From: Roseivirga sp. UBA6061
GTDB lineage: Bacteria; Bacteroidota; Bacteroidia; Cytophagales; Cyclobacteriaceae
Reading direction: 5' to 3'
Length of the DNA stretch: 64,000 nt
NCBI GenBank assembly: GCA_002427745.1
Contig: DIYF01000010.1
Location: forward strand, 39,171-103,170
Both the position numbers and the translations under genes were made by a program. Below the pieces are notes generated by a model. The model had not been told where the DNA came from and did no database searches. It saw nothing but the letters and a program-made list of their open reading frames with translations. This document shows positions 35,883 through 44,590 of the stretch, piece after piece. Every line of letters starts with the position of its first letter. The first letter of the stretch is position 1.

Positions 35883-36401
35883 ATGAAAGCAGCAGCGTTC
35901 GTTACCAAACATCTACTATTCAAAATGGGTTATTGGGAAATTGCTTTGCTGATAGCATTATTGATTTTCACCTCATCCGGACTTTTAGTTTACTACAACA
36001 ATTATAGAGCAGCTGAGAAGTCTCTCGCCATTCAGTTGAAGCGCAATGAGTCGCTTGGAAAAGAAATTGAGAAGCAGAAGGTTCGATTGGTAGAGCTGAA
36101 AAGTAAGGCGGTCATAGAGGCCGGTGAAATCGAAGTCATAAAATCAGACGGCCACTACATAGAGCTGTATTTGAAATACAAAGACAAACCAGAGGTTGAT
36201 AGAAATACCCTGAAGCACATCCTGGAAGTGCTACCTGATTACTTCATTCAGATCCACAAATCTTACATCATTAACCTCAAAGAAATCAGGGTGAAATACG
36301 GAGAAAAGATAGAAATGAAGAATGGACAGACCCTGCCTATTTCCAGAACATACAAACAGGCGTTCAACCAAACTCTGGAAAAGATAAAATACAGCATTTG
36401 A
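35883..36401 (+). CDS. Short membrane LytTR regulator, TPR-less paralogue
   Basis: 172 residues: one membrane helix (about 20-38), a coiled-coil (about 45-75, EKQKVRLVELKSKAVIEAGE) and a LytTR domain (about 80-170, YFIQIHKSYIIN). It aligns along its whole length with the last third of the upstream TPR-LytTR protein, but the TPR sensor and signal peptide are missing. It may work as a constitutive, dominant-negative or partner subunit of the larger protein. It is not obviously broken: start, stop and all domain cores are intact. Confidence 0.82.
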   Translation: MKAAAFVTKHLLFKMGYWEIALLIALLIFTSSGLLVYYNNYRAAEKSLAIQLKRNESLGKEIEKQKVRLVELKSKAVIEAGEIEVIKSDGHYIELYLKYKDKPEVDRNTLKHILEVLPDYFIQIHKSYIINLKEIRVKYGEKIEMKNGQTLPISRTYKQAFNQTLEKIKYSI

Positions 36402-36545
36402 GCACTGTATTTCGTGTCACCTAATCCGTCATTCATGACAAAAAGTTGGAATACGGTCTGTTTAGGGGGTTATTCCGGTACGCATTTAAACCTGATTAAA
36501 ACCAGATCAGATCGTGCAATGTGTAGACAAACTAAACCATCACCA

Positions 36546-39500
36546 ATGAAGAAAATCCTGTACTTAATACCATTGTTTTTATTGCACCTAAGCATAGAGG
36601 CGCAAATATTTTTAAACAAACCACCACTCTACAATCCAAATAGAATTACAGGAGCAAATGAACAGACGAACCTCATCGATATAGAAGGAGACGGGGACCT
36701 GGATTTGTTAGTAGCCGCATCTACTAACAATAATCAACTCCAGGTATTTGTCAATAATGGAAGCGATATGGATTCCGTATTCGTCCTGTTCAATTATGAC
36801 AACCTTTCAGAGGATATCAATTTTAATGAGCCTACTGATGTTGAAGTAGTGGACATCGACCATGACGGTGACGATGATATTGTTGTAAGAAACTTCAGAA
36901 CGGTTTTAGTGCATAGAAATGATGGTGACGGAGTATTCACTGTGGTAGAGCTTGATTTTGACTTTACAGGTTCTTTTGTAAATGTTATAGGAATGGAGTT
37001 TGGTGATATTGATAATGACGGCTTAACGGACATTATTTTTGGCACTTTTCAACCATCAGAGGTAATCTGGGCACGAAATACCGGGAACCTGTCCTTTAGC
37101 GATACAGAAGTACTCCTGACCGCAGGTCAATTGCTAGTTCAGGGACAAACCAGAATCTCTTCCATGGCCGTCTTTGATGTGGATAATGATAATGACTCAG
37201 ATGTCTTTGTCACTCACCATGCCTCAGGGACAACGGACTTTAGCTATCTCGCTATTAATAATGGAGACGATACCTATGCTATCTCGCAAATTTTCAATTC
37301 TCCGCGAAGTACAACCGCTACAGCTGATTTTAACGGTGATGGGTTTATGGACTTTGCCCGGTCAAATAACGATGGCAATGGCAACATCACTTACTATCTC
37401 AATGATGGTGCAAATAACTTCCCTGAAACCGTTCTTCGGAACTTCACTACCGTGATGAGCACGGTAAGGGCAAATAATGTTTTTGCAGCTGATGTAGACA
37501 ATGATGGAGATCAGGATATTATTGCCGGTCTTGTTGTCGGATTGACAACCGGAAGAGCCGCCATTTACTTTAATGATGGTGCTGCCAACTTCTCCAACGA
37601 GACTATAGTTTTTGTCGCAACGAATTTCGCCACTTTTCAGGGAGGTACACAAACTATCAAAGAGAACTCCATACTGCCTTTTGATTTTGATGATGATGGA
37701 GATGTAGATTTTATTACCAACTCTCAGCTAGATGGTAATATCAGCCTACAGGTCAATGAGGGAGATGGTACCTACGAGACGCAAATCCTGAATATTCAAT
37801 TAGAAGAGCTTACCAATATCCAATATTTAGACATCAATGATGATGGCTTTGAAGACATTATCACAGTCAGTGCCTCCTTTTTTCAAGGGAAAATGCTGGT
37901 GAGCTTTGGGAATGCCGGGGGTGGCTTTGATCCTGCGAGACACTTGATTATCCGCAATGCCTTTGCTCCTGAAGACGGACTGGTGACTGATGTAGATAAA
38001 GATGGAAACTGGGACTATGTCTATGCCAACTCACGTGAGGTCAGGTGGGTGAGCGATTTCCAGAACAATGGTATAAGTCAACTGCTATATACCTCAGTCA
38101 ATGTAACCTCCGATTTTTCTTCCGGTACCATAGGCTTTGCAAACTCTACACAAAGAGCATTTCAGGTAGCAGATATAGATAACGATGGGGATAACGATGT
38201 ACTGGTGGCCGACATGGTGTCTGCATCAGTTGGGCAAATTGCTTGGTTAGAAAATGATGGAAACCAGAATTTTACCTCCCGGGCACTTTCGATAAATATT
38301 GATTCCTACCAACTGGCTGATATTAACAATGACGGAGAGTTGGATCTGATTACCCTTGACTTTATCGATCTCGCTAATACTAATTTCAGAGTATACACTC
38401 TGAATAAAGTCACTAAGCAGTTTGGAATTGTCTTTACGGATCAATTGGCTTATGATGGCAGATTGGCCTCTCAGGAATTTACAGTGGCCGACCCTGATAT
38501 GGATGGTGACAACGATATCATTCTCAATGGAATGGATTGGTTGGAAAATATTGGTAATGAATCTTTCGAAGACGTAGCCTCACTGTTGGGTGCCCCTTCA
38601 GGATTGCAGGGTACTTTTTCCAGGATCATTGCTTCAGATATCAATGGAGACGGTGCTCCCGATTTTTTAGGTTCTGCAGCCACCAATACACCCAGTCAAT
38701 TCGTAGCCATCAATAATGGAGATAACACCTATACTTTAGCCGATGAGTTGATCCAGCCCGGTGCCACCCCGGATGGTAGAGTCATTCGTTTTATCACAGC
38801 CGATCTCAATAATGATGGCTTACAAGATATAATCACAGGCAGGCAAACAGGAGAAAGCCTCACGGTGGAGTTATATGAAACCTCCTTAAAAAGCCGTCAG
38901 AACCTGGCATTCCCGACTTTTGCATCGGGTTACGGTACAGTATCTACATTAGAAGCTACATCCAATTCAGGCCTGAACCCTACATATAGCACTTCAACAC
39001 CAACCACAGGAAGTATTGATGATAATCAAATCACTATTACAGGAGTGGGTGAATTAACCGTTACGGTTCATTTTCCAGAGAATGATGATTTTATTGCCGG
39101 AGAGATTTCTCAGACCATTACAACTTCACCAGCTCCTTTAACGGTTACAGCAGATTCGCAAAGCAGACCTTATGGCTCAGAAAACCCCGAGCTGACCATC
39201 ACTTTTGATGGTTTTGTATTGGATGATGATGAGACGGATCTGACCGGATTGGCAATTTCTACTACAGCAGAACAGAGTTCTCCGATAGGTCAGTATCCGA
39301 TCACCATTTCGGGTATCATGACAGACAACTATACCATTACTCTGGGAAGCACCAGGTTTTTAACCGTCACACAGGCACAGTTAGACGCTACGGCTGATGA
39401 CCAGACCAAGGTATACGGAGAAGAGAATCCTGAATTGACCATTTCTTATAGTGGATTTGTTTTGGGTGAAGACAAGAGCGTGCTGACTTCAGTCCCTGTT

Positions 39501-41885
39501 GTGTCTACAAGTGCAGATGCTACCAGTAGTGTTCAAGATTTCACCATTAGCGTATCAGGGGGGGCAGCTGATAATTATTTCGTGAACCCGGTCAGTGGCG
39601 TGCTCAGTATTACACAGGCACCTTTAATGGCAACCGCGGAAAATAAAACCAGGATCTACGGTGAGCCAAACCCCGAACTGACCATTGTTTATAGCGGCTT
39701 TGTGAATGGAGATGATGCTTCAGGCATCAGCACCCCACCTACAATCAGTACAATCGCTACAGCTGAAACAAGGGCAGGCGTGGTACCTATTACATTGACC
39801 GGTGGTATGACGAATAATTATGCTATTACCAATGCAGACGGTGTGCTAACCATAGATAAAGCTACACTTACTGCCACTCCGGTCAATCAAACCAGGGCTT
39901 ATGGGGCTCAGAACCCTGATTTCACAGTGGCTTATACAGGTTTTGTAAACGGAGATGATGAGACTGACCTGACCACCTCTCCTTCTGCTACGACCGCAGC
40001 CACTGTTGCGTCAGATGTAGGAGAGTACCCGGTTACTTTATCTGGAGGAGATGCCATAAACTACAATTTCAATTTCAACCCCGGTGCATTAACTGTGTCT
40101 CAGGCTACACTTATGGCTACTGCCAGTGACCAAAGCAAGATTTATGGAGGAGAAAATCCAGAGCTGAGTATAGCTTTTGAAGGCTTCGTGAACGGAGATA
40201 ATGAGTCGGTATTTACAAGCGCACCGGTGGCTGCCACTTCCGTCACTAACACTTCGGATGTAGGGGAGTATCCCATTACTTTATCTGGTGGTGAGGCAGT
40301 CAATTACAGTTTTGAGTTGAATCCCGGTATACTCAAAGTGACTCAGGCCACACTCACTGCTACTGCCAATGACCAAAGCAGGGTTTATGGGGAAGACAAT
40401 CCGGAGTTGACCATAGCTTATGAAGGTTTTGTCAATGGAGATGATCAATCAGTATTTACAAGTGCTCCTTCTGTTACCACTGCTGCCATCGCTACTTCTG
40501 ATGTTGGAGAGTACCCGATCAGTTTGTCCGGAGGAGAGTCACTTAACTACAGCTTTCAACTTATCCAAGGTACATTGACGGTGACTCAGGCAATGTTGAC
40601 AGTTACTGCAGATGACAAGAGCAGGGTTTATGGTGAGCAGAATCCGGTATTGAGTATTAGTTACGATGGCTTTGTCAATGGAGATGATGCATCAGTTTTC
40701 GATACCCCTCCGGTCATCTCAACCACGGCAGATGTAACATCTGATGTTGGGGCTTATCCCATTACGATAGCAGCAGAGCAAGAAGCATCTAACTATGAGG
40801 TAGGTGTAAACAACGGAATCTTAACGGTTACACCAGCTATGCTTACTGCCAGTGCAGATGACAAAACCAGAACCTACGGAGCTGATAACCCATCATTGAC
40901 CATCACCTACGATGGTTTTGTAAACGATGATACTGTTGAAGATATTACTGAACCTGTCGCAAGTGTGAATGCGAACGTAGCAAGTCCTGTTGGCGAATAT
41001 GGCATTACGTTAACCGGAGGTGATGCTGCCAATTATGGCATAAGCCTGGAAAACGGCACACTGTCAGTCACACCGGCAACACTCATTGCCAGGGCATCTG
41101 ATGCCACAAGGAACAAAGGAGAGCAAAACCTGACTTTTCAAATTGAATATGAAGGATTCGTCAATAGTGAAACCGCAGCCGTCATAGATGTAGAGCCTAC
41201 TGCTTCTACCCAGGCCACAGAAACATCAGACAGAGGTACTTATGATATTACACTTTCAGGTGGAAGTGATGACAACTATGACCTGGAATTGATCAATGGT
41301 ACTTTGACTGTAACAGGTCCGGTATTTGAAACACCAGCCAGCATCACATTCGACCCCCTAGTGCTTGGAGATCAGGCTACAGAGGATATCTCGTTGCAAA
41401 ATACAGGAGATGGAGAACTATCGGTCTCAGCCATAGCACTTCCGGCTGGTTATAGTGTAGACAGATCCGTCTTCTCACTGGCCAATGGCTCCTCTACCAG
41501 CATATCGCTCACTTTTACTCCTACCCAGGGTGGAGTGTTCAGTGGTGATTTGGTCATCACCTCAAATGATGGAGAGAGAAGCATTGCGCTTTCGGGTGAA
41601 GGACAAATTGTGACTGCCATAGACGATGAAGTGCTGGACATTGAAGAGGTGAGTATATACCCAAATCCGGCCAGTCACCGGCTCACTGTTGACATGAGTG
41701 ACTCACCCGCCCGGGTCGCCAATCTTATGCTGGTAGATCTCAAAGGCAATACAGTATGGAGCACAGAAGCAGTGAGTGAAAAAATAGTCAAAATCAACCT
41801 TGAAAGATATACAGAGGGGATCTACCTCTTGTTTGTAGAGACGGAAAAAGGCTCTGTGATTAAAAAAGTATCAGTACAGAGATAA
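36546..41885 (+). CDS. Giant secreted repeat protein with VCBS-like and nine MBG domains and type A T9SS tail
   Basis: 1779 residues from ATG 36546, where a signal peptide begins (MKKILYLIPLFLLHLSIEAQ); the 44-residue upstream extension of the frame is discarded. Residues about 40-790 contain FG-GAP/VCBS-like repeats with many calcium-type DxDxDGxxD loops (DIDNDGLTD, DVDNDGDQD), a likely beta-propeller. From residue about 865 nine MBG-type domains follow (core YGxxNPxLTIxYxGF), starting at 39138, 39381, 39624, 39867, 40110, 40353, 40596, 40842 and 41082, i.e. 81 +/- 1 residues apart. A choice-of-anchor/HYDIN-like domain (about 1600-1690) precedes the type A sorting tail (SIYPNPASHRLTV ... VIKKVSVQR). 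Probably a calcium-stabilised surface adhesin. Confidence 0.88.
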   Translation: MKKILYLIPLFLLHLSIEAQIFLNKPPLYNPNRITGANEQTNLIDIEGDGDLDLLVAASTNNNQLQVFVNNGSDMDSVFVLFNYDNLSEDINFNEPTDVEVVDIDHDGDDDIVVRNFRTVLVHRNDGDGVFTVVELDFDFTGSFVNVIGMEFGDIDNDGLTDIIFGTFQPSEVIWARNTGNLSFSDTEVLLTAGQLLVQGQTRISSMAVFDVDNDNDSDVFVTHHASGTTDFSYLAINNGDDTYAISQIFNSPRSTTATADFNGDGFMDFARSNNDGNGNITYYLNDGANNFPETVLRNFTTVMSTVRANNVFAADVDNDGDQDIIAGLVVGLTTGRAAIYFNDGAANFSNETIVFVATNFATFQGGTQTIKENSILPFDFDDDGDVDFITNSQLDGNISLQVNEGDGTYETQILNIQLEELTNIQYLDINDDGFEDIITVSASFFQGKMLVSFGNAGGGFDPARHLIIRNAFAPEDGLVTDVDKDGNWDYVYANSREVRWVSDFQNNGISQLLYTSVNVTSDFSSGTIGFANSTQRAFQVADIDNDGDNDVLVADMVSASVGQIAWLENDGNQNFTSRALSINIDSYQLADINNDGELDLITLDFIDLANTNFRVYTLNKVTKQFGIVFTDQLAYDGRLASQEFTVADPDMDGDNDIILNGMDWLENIGNESFEDVASLLGAPSGLQGTFSRIIASDINGDGAPDFLGSAATNTPSQFVAINNGDNTYTLADELIQPGATPDGRVIRFITADLNNDGLQDIITGRQTGESLTVELYETSLKSRQNLAFPTFASGYGTVSTLEATSNSGLNPTYSTSTPTTGSIDDNQITITGVGELTVTVHFPENDDFIAGEISQTITTSPAPLTVTADSQSRPYGSENPELTITFDGFVLDDDETDLTGLAISTTAEQSSPIGQYPITISGIMTDNYTITLGSTRFLTVTQAQLDATADDQTKVYGEENPELTISYSGFVLGEDKSVLTSVPVVSTSADATSSVQDFTISVSGGAADNYFVNPVSGVLSITQAPLMATAENKTRIYGEPNPELTIVYSGFVNGDDASGISTPPTISTIATAETRAGVVPITLTGGMTNNYAITNADGVLTIDKATLTATPVNQTRAYGAQNPDFTVAYTGFVNGDDETDLTTSPSATTAATVASDVGEYPVTLSGGDAINYNFNFNPGALTVSQATLMATASDQSKIYGGENPELSIAFEGFVNGDNESVFTSAPVAATSVTNTSDVGEYPITLSGGEAVNYSFELNPGILKVTQATLTATANDQSRVYGEDNPELTIAYEGFVNGDDQSVFTSAPSVTTAAIATSDVGEYPISLSGGESLNYSFQLIQGTLTVTQAMLTVTADDKSRVYGEQNPVLSISYDGFVNGDDASVFDTPPVISTTADVTSDVGAYPITIAAEQEASNYEVGVNNGILTVTPAMLTASADDKTRTYGADNPSLTITYDGFVNDDTVEDITEPVASVNANVASPVGEYGITLTGGDAANYGISLENGTLSVTPATLIARASDATRNKGEQNLTFQIEYEGFVNSETAAVIDVEPTASTQATETSDRGTYDITLSGGSDDNYDLELINGTLTVTGPVFETPASITFDPLVLGDQATEDISLQNTGDGELSVSAIALPAGYSVDRSVFSLANGSSTSISLTFTPTQGGVFSGDLVITSNDGERSIALSGEGQIVTAIDDEVLDIEEVSIYPNPASHRLTVDMSDSPARVANLMLVDLKGNTVWSTEAVSEKIVKINLERYTEGIYLLFVETEKGSVIKKVSVQR
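39138..41324 (+). repeat. Nine in-frame MBG domain repeats of about 243 bp
   Basis: Unit starts are 243, 243, 243, 243, 243, 243, 246 and 240 bp apart. Each unit opens with LTATADDQSR-like sequence, then YG-x2-NP-x-LTI-x-Y-x-GFVNGDD and ends GxLTVTxA. Units 5, 6 and 7 look most alike and unit 9 has drifted most (KGEQNLTF replaces YGxxNPxL). Confidence 0.88.
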
Positions 41886-41896
41886 ATAACTGAATA

Positions 41897-42337
41897 ATGA
41901 AAAAGATAAATTTCGAATTACTGGCTTTAGTATTTGTGATTATACTGATAGGCTTTTTTAACTGTGGCAATGGAGATGGTGACCCTGAACCAACAGCTCA
42001 GGATGAGGCTTTTGAGAAGTTGGCAGGAAGATGGGAAATGCCGGCTTCAGGAGGCATAATTGTAGACGGGGTAGACAGAAGTCTGAACTACCCTGGCTTT
42101 GGCCTTAGCTTTACTAATGGAGGTTATACCACAACAGGCGCAGCAGACCTTTTTCGGTCAACCGGAACCTGGGGGTGGGGTGATGATGAAACTGTCAGCG
42201 TAATTGTCCTTGATGATGGAAAAAGCATCAACATTCAGACACTTACCTTAAGCCGATTTGAATTCAGCTTTATTCAATCTGAAGGTGGGGTAAGAGATGG
42301 TGTAGATGGAAACTATACTATTACAGTGAATAAGTAA
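41897..42337 (+). CDS. Small lipoprotein, function unknown
   Basis: 146 residues. The N-terminal hydrophobic segment ends in a lipobox-like GFFNCGNG (Cys near 24) followed by acidic residues. The mature part is beta-rich (GRWEMPASGGIIVDG, STGTWGWGDDETVSVIVLD, DGNYTITVNK), recalling lipocalin-like or C-terminal lipoprotein domains of Bacteroidota, but no family is certain. It starts 11 nt after the MBG protein and probably belongs to the same transcript, so it could be a surface or outer-membrane accessory of that protein. Confidence 0.75.
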   Translation: MKKINFELLALVFVIILIGFFNCGNGDGDPEPTAQDEAFEKLAGRWEMPASGGIIVDGVDRSLNYPGFGLSFTNGGYTTTGAADLFRSTGTWGWGDDETVSVIVLDDGKSINIQTLTLSRFEFSFIQSEGGVRDGVDGNYTITVNK

Positions 42338-42431
42338 TTTGAATGCCTGGGTCAAAGTAAAAGGCTATATCGAATTCTTTGAACGAAGAGATCTCTCTCA
42401 TAGAAAGCATTCACAGAGATGCAAAAACAGA

Positions 42432-42465
42432 AAAGCCCTGACACTCCAATGGAGGTCAGGGCTTT
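42432..42465. terminator. Bidirectional terminator between lipoprotein gene and rpmA
   Basis: AAAGCCCTGAC and GTCAGGGCTTT form an 11-bp perfect stem with a 12-nt loop, A-rich on one side and T-rich on the other. It lies between two convergent genes and can serve both. Confidence 0.85.
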
Positions 42466-42487
42466 CACATAAATCTATAACCTAATC

Positions 42488-42766
42488 TTATGCTTCTGCT
42501 TGCTCAGCTCCTTCGAAAGGAGTTACTGAAACATAAGATCTGTTTTGTCTTCCTTTTTTAAACTCAACTACACCATCGGTCAAAGCGAAAAGTGTGTGAT
42601 CTTTACCCATCCCTACGTTTTTACCAGGGTGGTGTGAGGTACCTCTTTGTCTTACAATGATGTTGCCGGCAATGGCCGCTTGTCCGCCATAAATCTTAAC
42701 ACCCAGTCGTTTACTCTGTGATTCGCGACCGTTATTAGAACTACCTGCTCCTTTCTTATGTGCCAT
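42488..42766 (-). CDS. rpmA: 50S ribosomal protein L27
   Basis: 92 residues. [26 protein letters not shown] and [15 protein letters not shown] are characteristic of bL27. It has no cleaved N-terminal extension of the kind found in some Firmicutes. It is a structural protein of the 50S subunit near the peptidyl-transferase centre. It follows rplU by 9 nt in the usual rplU-rpmA operon. Confidence 0.97.
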   Translation of the reverse strand: MAHKKGAGSSNNGRESQSKRLGVKIYGGQAAIAGNIIVRQRGTSHHPGKNVGMGKDHTLFALTDGVVEFKKGRQNRSYVSVTPFEGAEQAEA

Positions 42767-42775
42767 GGTAATTAA

Positions 42776-43087
42776 TTATTTAGCGATGTTTTCAATTAAT
42801 ACTTTTGTGAAATCCTGACGGTGACCGTTTTTCTTCTTGTAACCTTTTCTTCTTTTCTTCTTGAAGACGATCACTTTGTCACCTCGTACATGTCCGATAA
42901 TTTTACCGGAAACTTTTGCACCACTTACGGTGGGCGCGCCTACCTCAACCTGGCCATCATTGTCTAACAATAATACCTTGTCGAATTCTACGGAAGCGCC
43001 TTCTTCGCCTGCCATTAAAGGAGCATAGACGAATTGGTCTTGCGTTACTTTGAACTGCTTACCTGCTATATCTACAATTGCGTACAT
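42776..43087 (-). CDS. rplU: 50S ribosomal protein L21
   Basis: 103 residues. YAIVDIAGKQFKV at the N-terminus and KKKRRKGYKKKNGHRQ near 75-92 identify bL21. It binds 23S rRNA in the 50S subunit. It is the first gene of the operon with rpmA and has a textbook Bacteroidota promoter and a short leader of about 23 nt. Confidence 0.97.
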   Translation of the reverse strand: MYAIVDIAGKQFKVTQDQFVYAPLMAGEEGASVEFDKVLLLDNDGQVEVGAPTVSGAKVSGKIIGHVRGDKVIVFKKKRRKGYKKKNGHRQDFTKVLIENIAK

Positions 43088-43116
43088 TATTTGAATGTGT
43101 TTTCAAAAACGGACTG

Positions 43117-43147
43117 CAAAGATAGAGGAATCATTTCTAAATCCAAA
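43117..43147 (-). promoter_or_regulatory. Promoter of rplU-rpmA
   Basis: On the minus strand TTTG (43144-43147), a 19-bp spacer and TATCTTTG (43117-43124) match both elements of the Bacteroidota housekeeping promoter exactly. Transcription should start near 43110. Confidence 0.75.
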
Positions 43148-43520
43148 CTGAAATAAAAGCATAAATGCAAGCCAAAACCCAATATTAAATTTTCACTTTT
43201 TTTTACCCCGCTGTATCGAAAGTTTTCGCAGAAGTATTCATCAAAAAACTGTAGCGTAAGTCTTTTTTTTTCAATACCTTATACATCGTTTCAGACCTAT
43301 CACTGAAATCGATTTCCTTCGACAAACAGCGTTGATTTTCTAGACGCTTTTTGTAATATTTGTTGAAGGTTTCGACCCACAAAAACGACCTATCTTCTGG
43401 ATTCAATGCTTACTCCCAAGAGTATATAATATTGCGTCCGGGACCCTGAAAAAAAGTTAGGAGAGTATTGTCACGTTATAGCGTGGTAATGCGGTTTTTA
43501 GAAAGAGATTATCTCTTTCA
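43148..43520. other. Intergenic region between rplU and nrdB
   Basis: AT-rich gap between divergent genes (433 bp with the rplU promoter included). A 67-codon minus-strand ORF (43203-43406) lacks recognisable features. The right half holds two dyads, an imperfect 14-bp CACG...CGTG (43472-43485) and the palindrome next to the nrdB start. Confidence 0.4.
43501..43519. promoter_or_regulatory. 19-bp perfect palindrome abutting the nrdB start codon
   Basis: GAAAGAGAT-T-ATCTCTTTC is a 9+1+9 palindrome ending one base before ATG 43521. An operator here would cover the transcription start or the ribosome entry region. It does not match the usual NrdR box (about ACACWATATATWGTGT). A second imperfect dyad lies 16 bp upstream. 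Confidence 0.5.
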
Positions 43521-44552
43521 ATGGAACCTGTTTCAACCCCAATAACAACAAAAATGAGTGAGCTGACTACTAATGTAGAGGAGCCTTTATTGAAAGAAAA
43601 TAAGAATCGCTTTGTGCTGTTCCCAATTCAGCATGACGATATCTGGAACTTTTATAAAAAGGCTGAAGCAAGTATATGGACTGCCGAAGAAATTGATCTT
43701 CACCAGGATCTTACCGACTGGAACAACAAGCTAAACGAAGACGAGCAATACTTTATAAAGCATATCCTTGCTTTCTTTGCCGCTTCTGATGGCATTGTAA
43801 ACGAAAACCTGGCCGAAAACTTCGTAAATGAAGTACAGTACACAGAGGCCAAGTTCTTTTATGGTTTTCAGATCATGATGGAAAACATCCATTCTGAAAC
43901 CTACTCCCTGCTAATCGATACCTATATCAAAGACCCGAAAGAAGCTGACGCGCTTTTTAATGCCATCGAAACCTTCGATGCTATCAAGAAGAAAGCGGAG
44001 TGGGCTTTGAAGTGGATCGAATCTCCGAGTTTTGCTGAAAGACTGATTGCTTTTGCTGCCGTAGAAGGTATTTTCTTCTCAGGTAGCTTCTGCTCTATCT
44101 TCTGGCTAAAGAAAAGAGGCCTTATGCCAGGGCTTACCTTCTCTAATGAGCTTATCTCCAGAGACGAAGGTTTGCACTGTGACTTCGCTTGTCACCTGCA
44201 CAATAACCACCTTGTAAATAAAGTTCCTAAAGAACGTATCAAAGAGATCATCGTTGATGCGTTAGATATAGAAAGAGAATTCATCACAGAATCATTACCG
44301 GTCCGCTTAATCGGTATGAACTCTGACTTGATGGCTCAGTACCTTGAATTTGTTACCGACCGACTTTTGGTTGAGTTGGGCTGTGAAAAAGTCTACAACT
44401 CAACAAACCCATTCGATTTCATGGAGATGATTTCCCTGCAGGGAAAAACCAACTTCTTTGAAAAACGAGTAGGAGAATACCAAAAAGCTGGTGTGATGAA
44501 AGAAGGTGATGATGCCAACGCGCACAAGTTCAGCTTAGATGAAGACTTTTAA
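43521..44552 (+). CDS. nrdB: Class I ribonucleotide reductase, beta (R2) subunit
   Basis: 343 residues. R2 ferritin-like fold: [13 protein letters not shown] (about 90), [23 protein letters not shown] (about 109) with the presumed radical Tyr Y114, and [11 protein letters not shown] (about 214) with iron ligands. The FYGFQ and ENIHSE context is closer to the eukaryotic-type R2 than to the E. coli sequence. It supplies the tyrosyl radical and diiron centre to NrdA for dNTP synthesis. nrdA follows after 38 bp. An internal ATG at 43554 is an alternative start, since residues 1-11 look poorly conserved. Confidence 0.96.
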   Translation: MEPVSTPITTKMSELTTNVEEPLLKENKNRFVLFPIQHDDIWNFYKKAEASIWTAEEIDLHQDLTDWNNKLNEDEQYFIKHILAFFAASDGIVNENLAENFVNEVQYTEAKFFYGFQIMMENIHSETYSLLIDTYIKDPKEADALFNAIETFDAIKKKAEWALKWIESPSFAERLIAFAAVEGIFFSGSFCSIFWLKKRGLMPGLTFSNELISRDEGLHCDFACHLHNNHLVNKVPKERIKEIIVDALDIEREFITESLPVRLIGMNSDLMAQYLEFVTDRLLVELGCEKVYNSTNPFDFMEMISLQGKTNFFEKRVGEYQKAGVMKEGDDANAHKFSLDEDF

Positions 44553-44590
44553 GGAATAGAATACCCAAACAACCCCCAAACCCCGTAAAT

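Noticed and set aside
36414..36545. N-terminal extension of the MBG protein
   Set aside because: Lies upstream of a clear signal peptide starting at ATG 36546; the extension would bury the signal.
43203..43406. 67-codon minus-strand ORF between rplU and nrdB
   Set aside because: AT-rich gap, no recognisable motif, no promoter or start context; likely chance.
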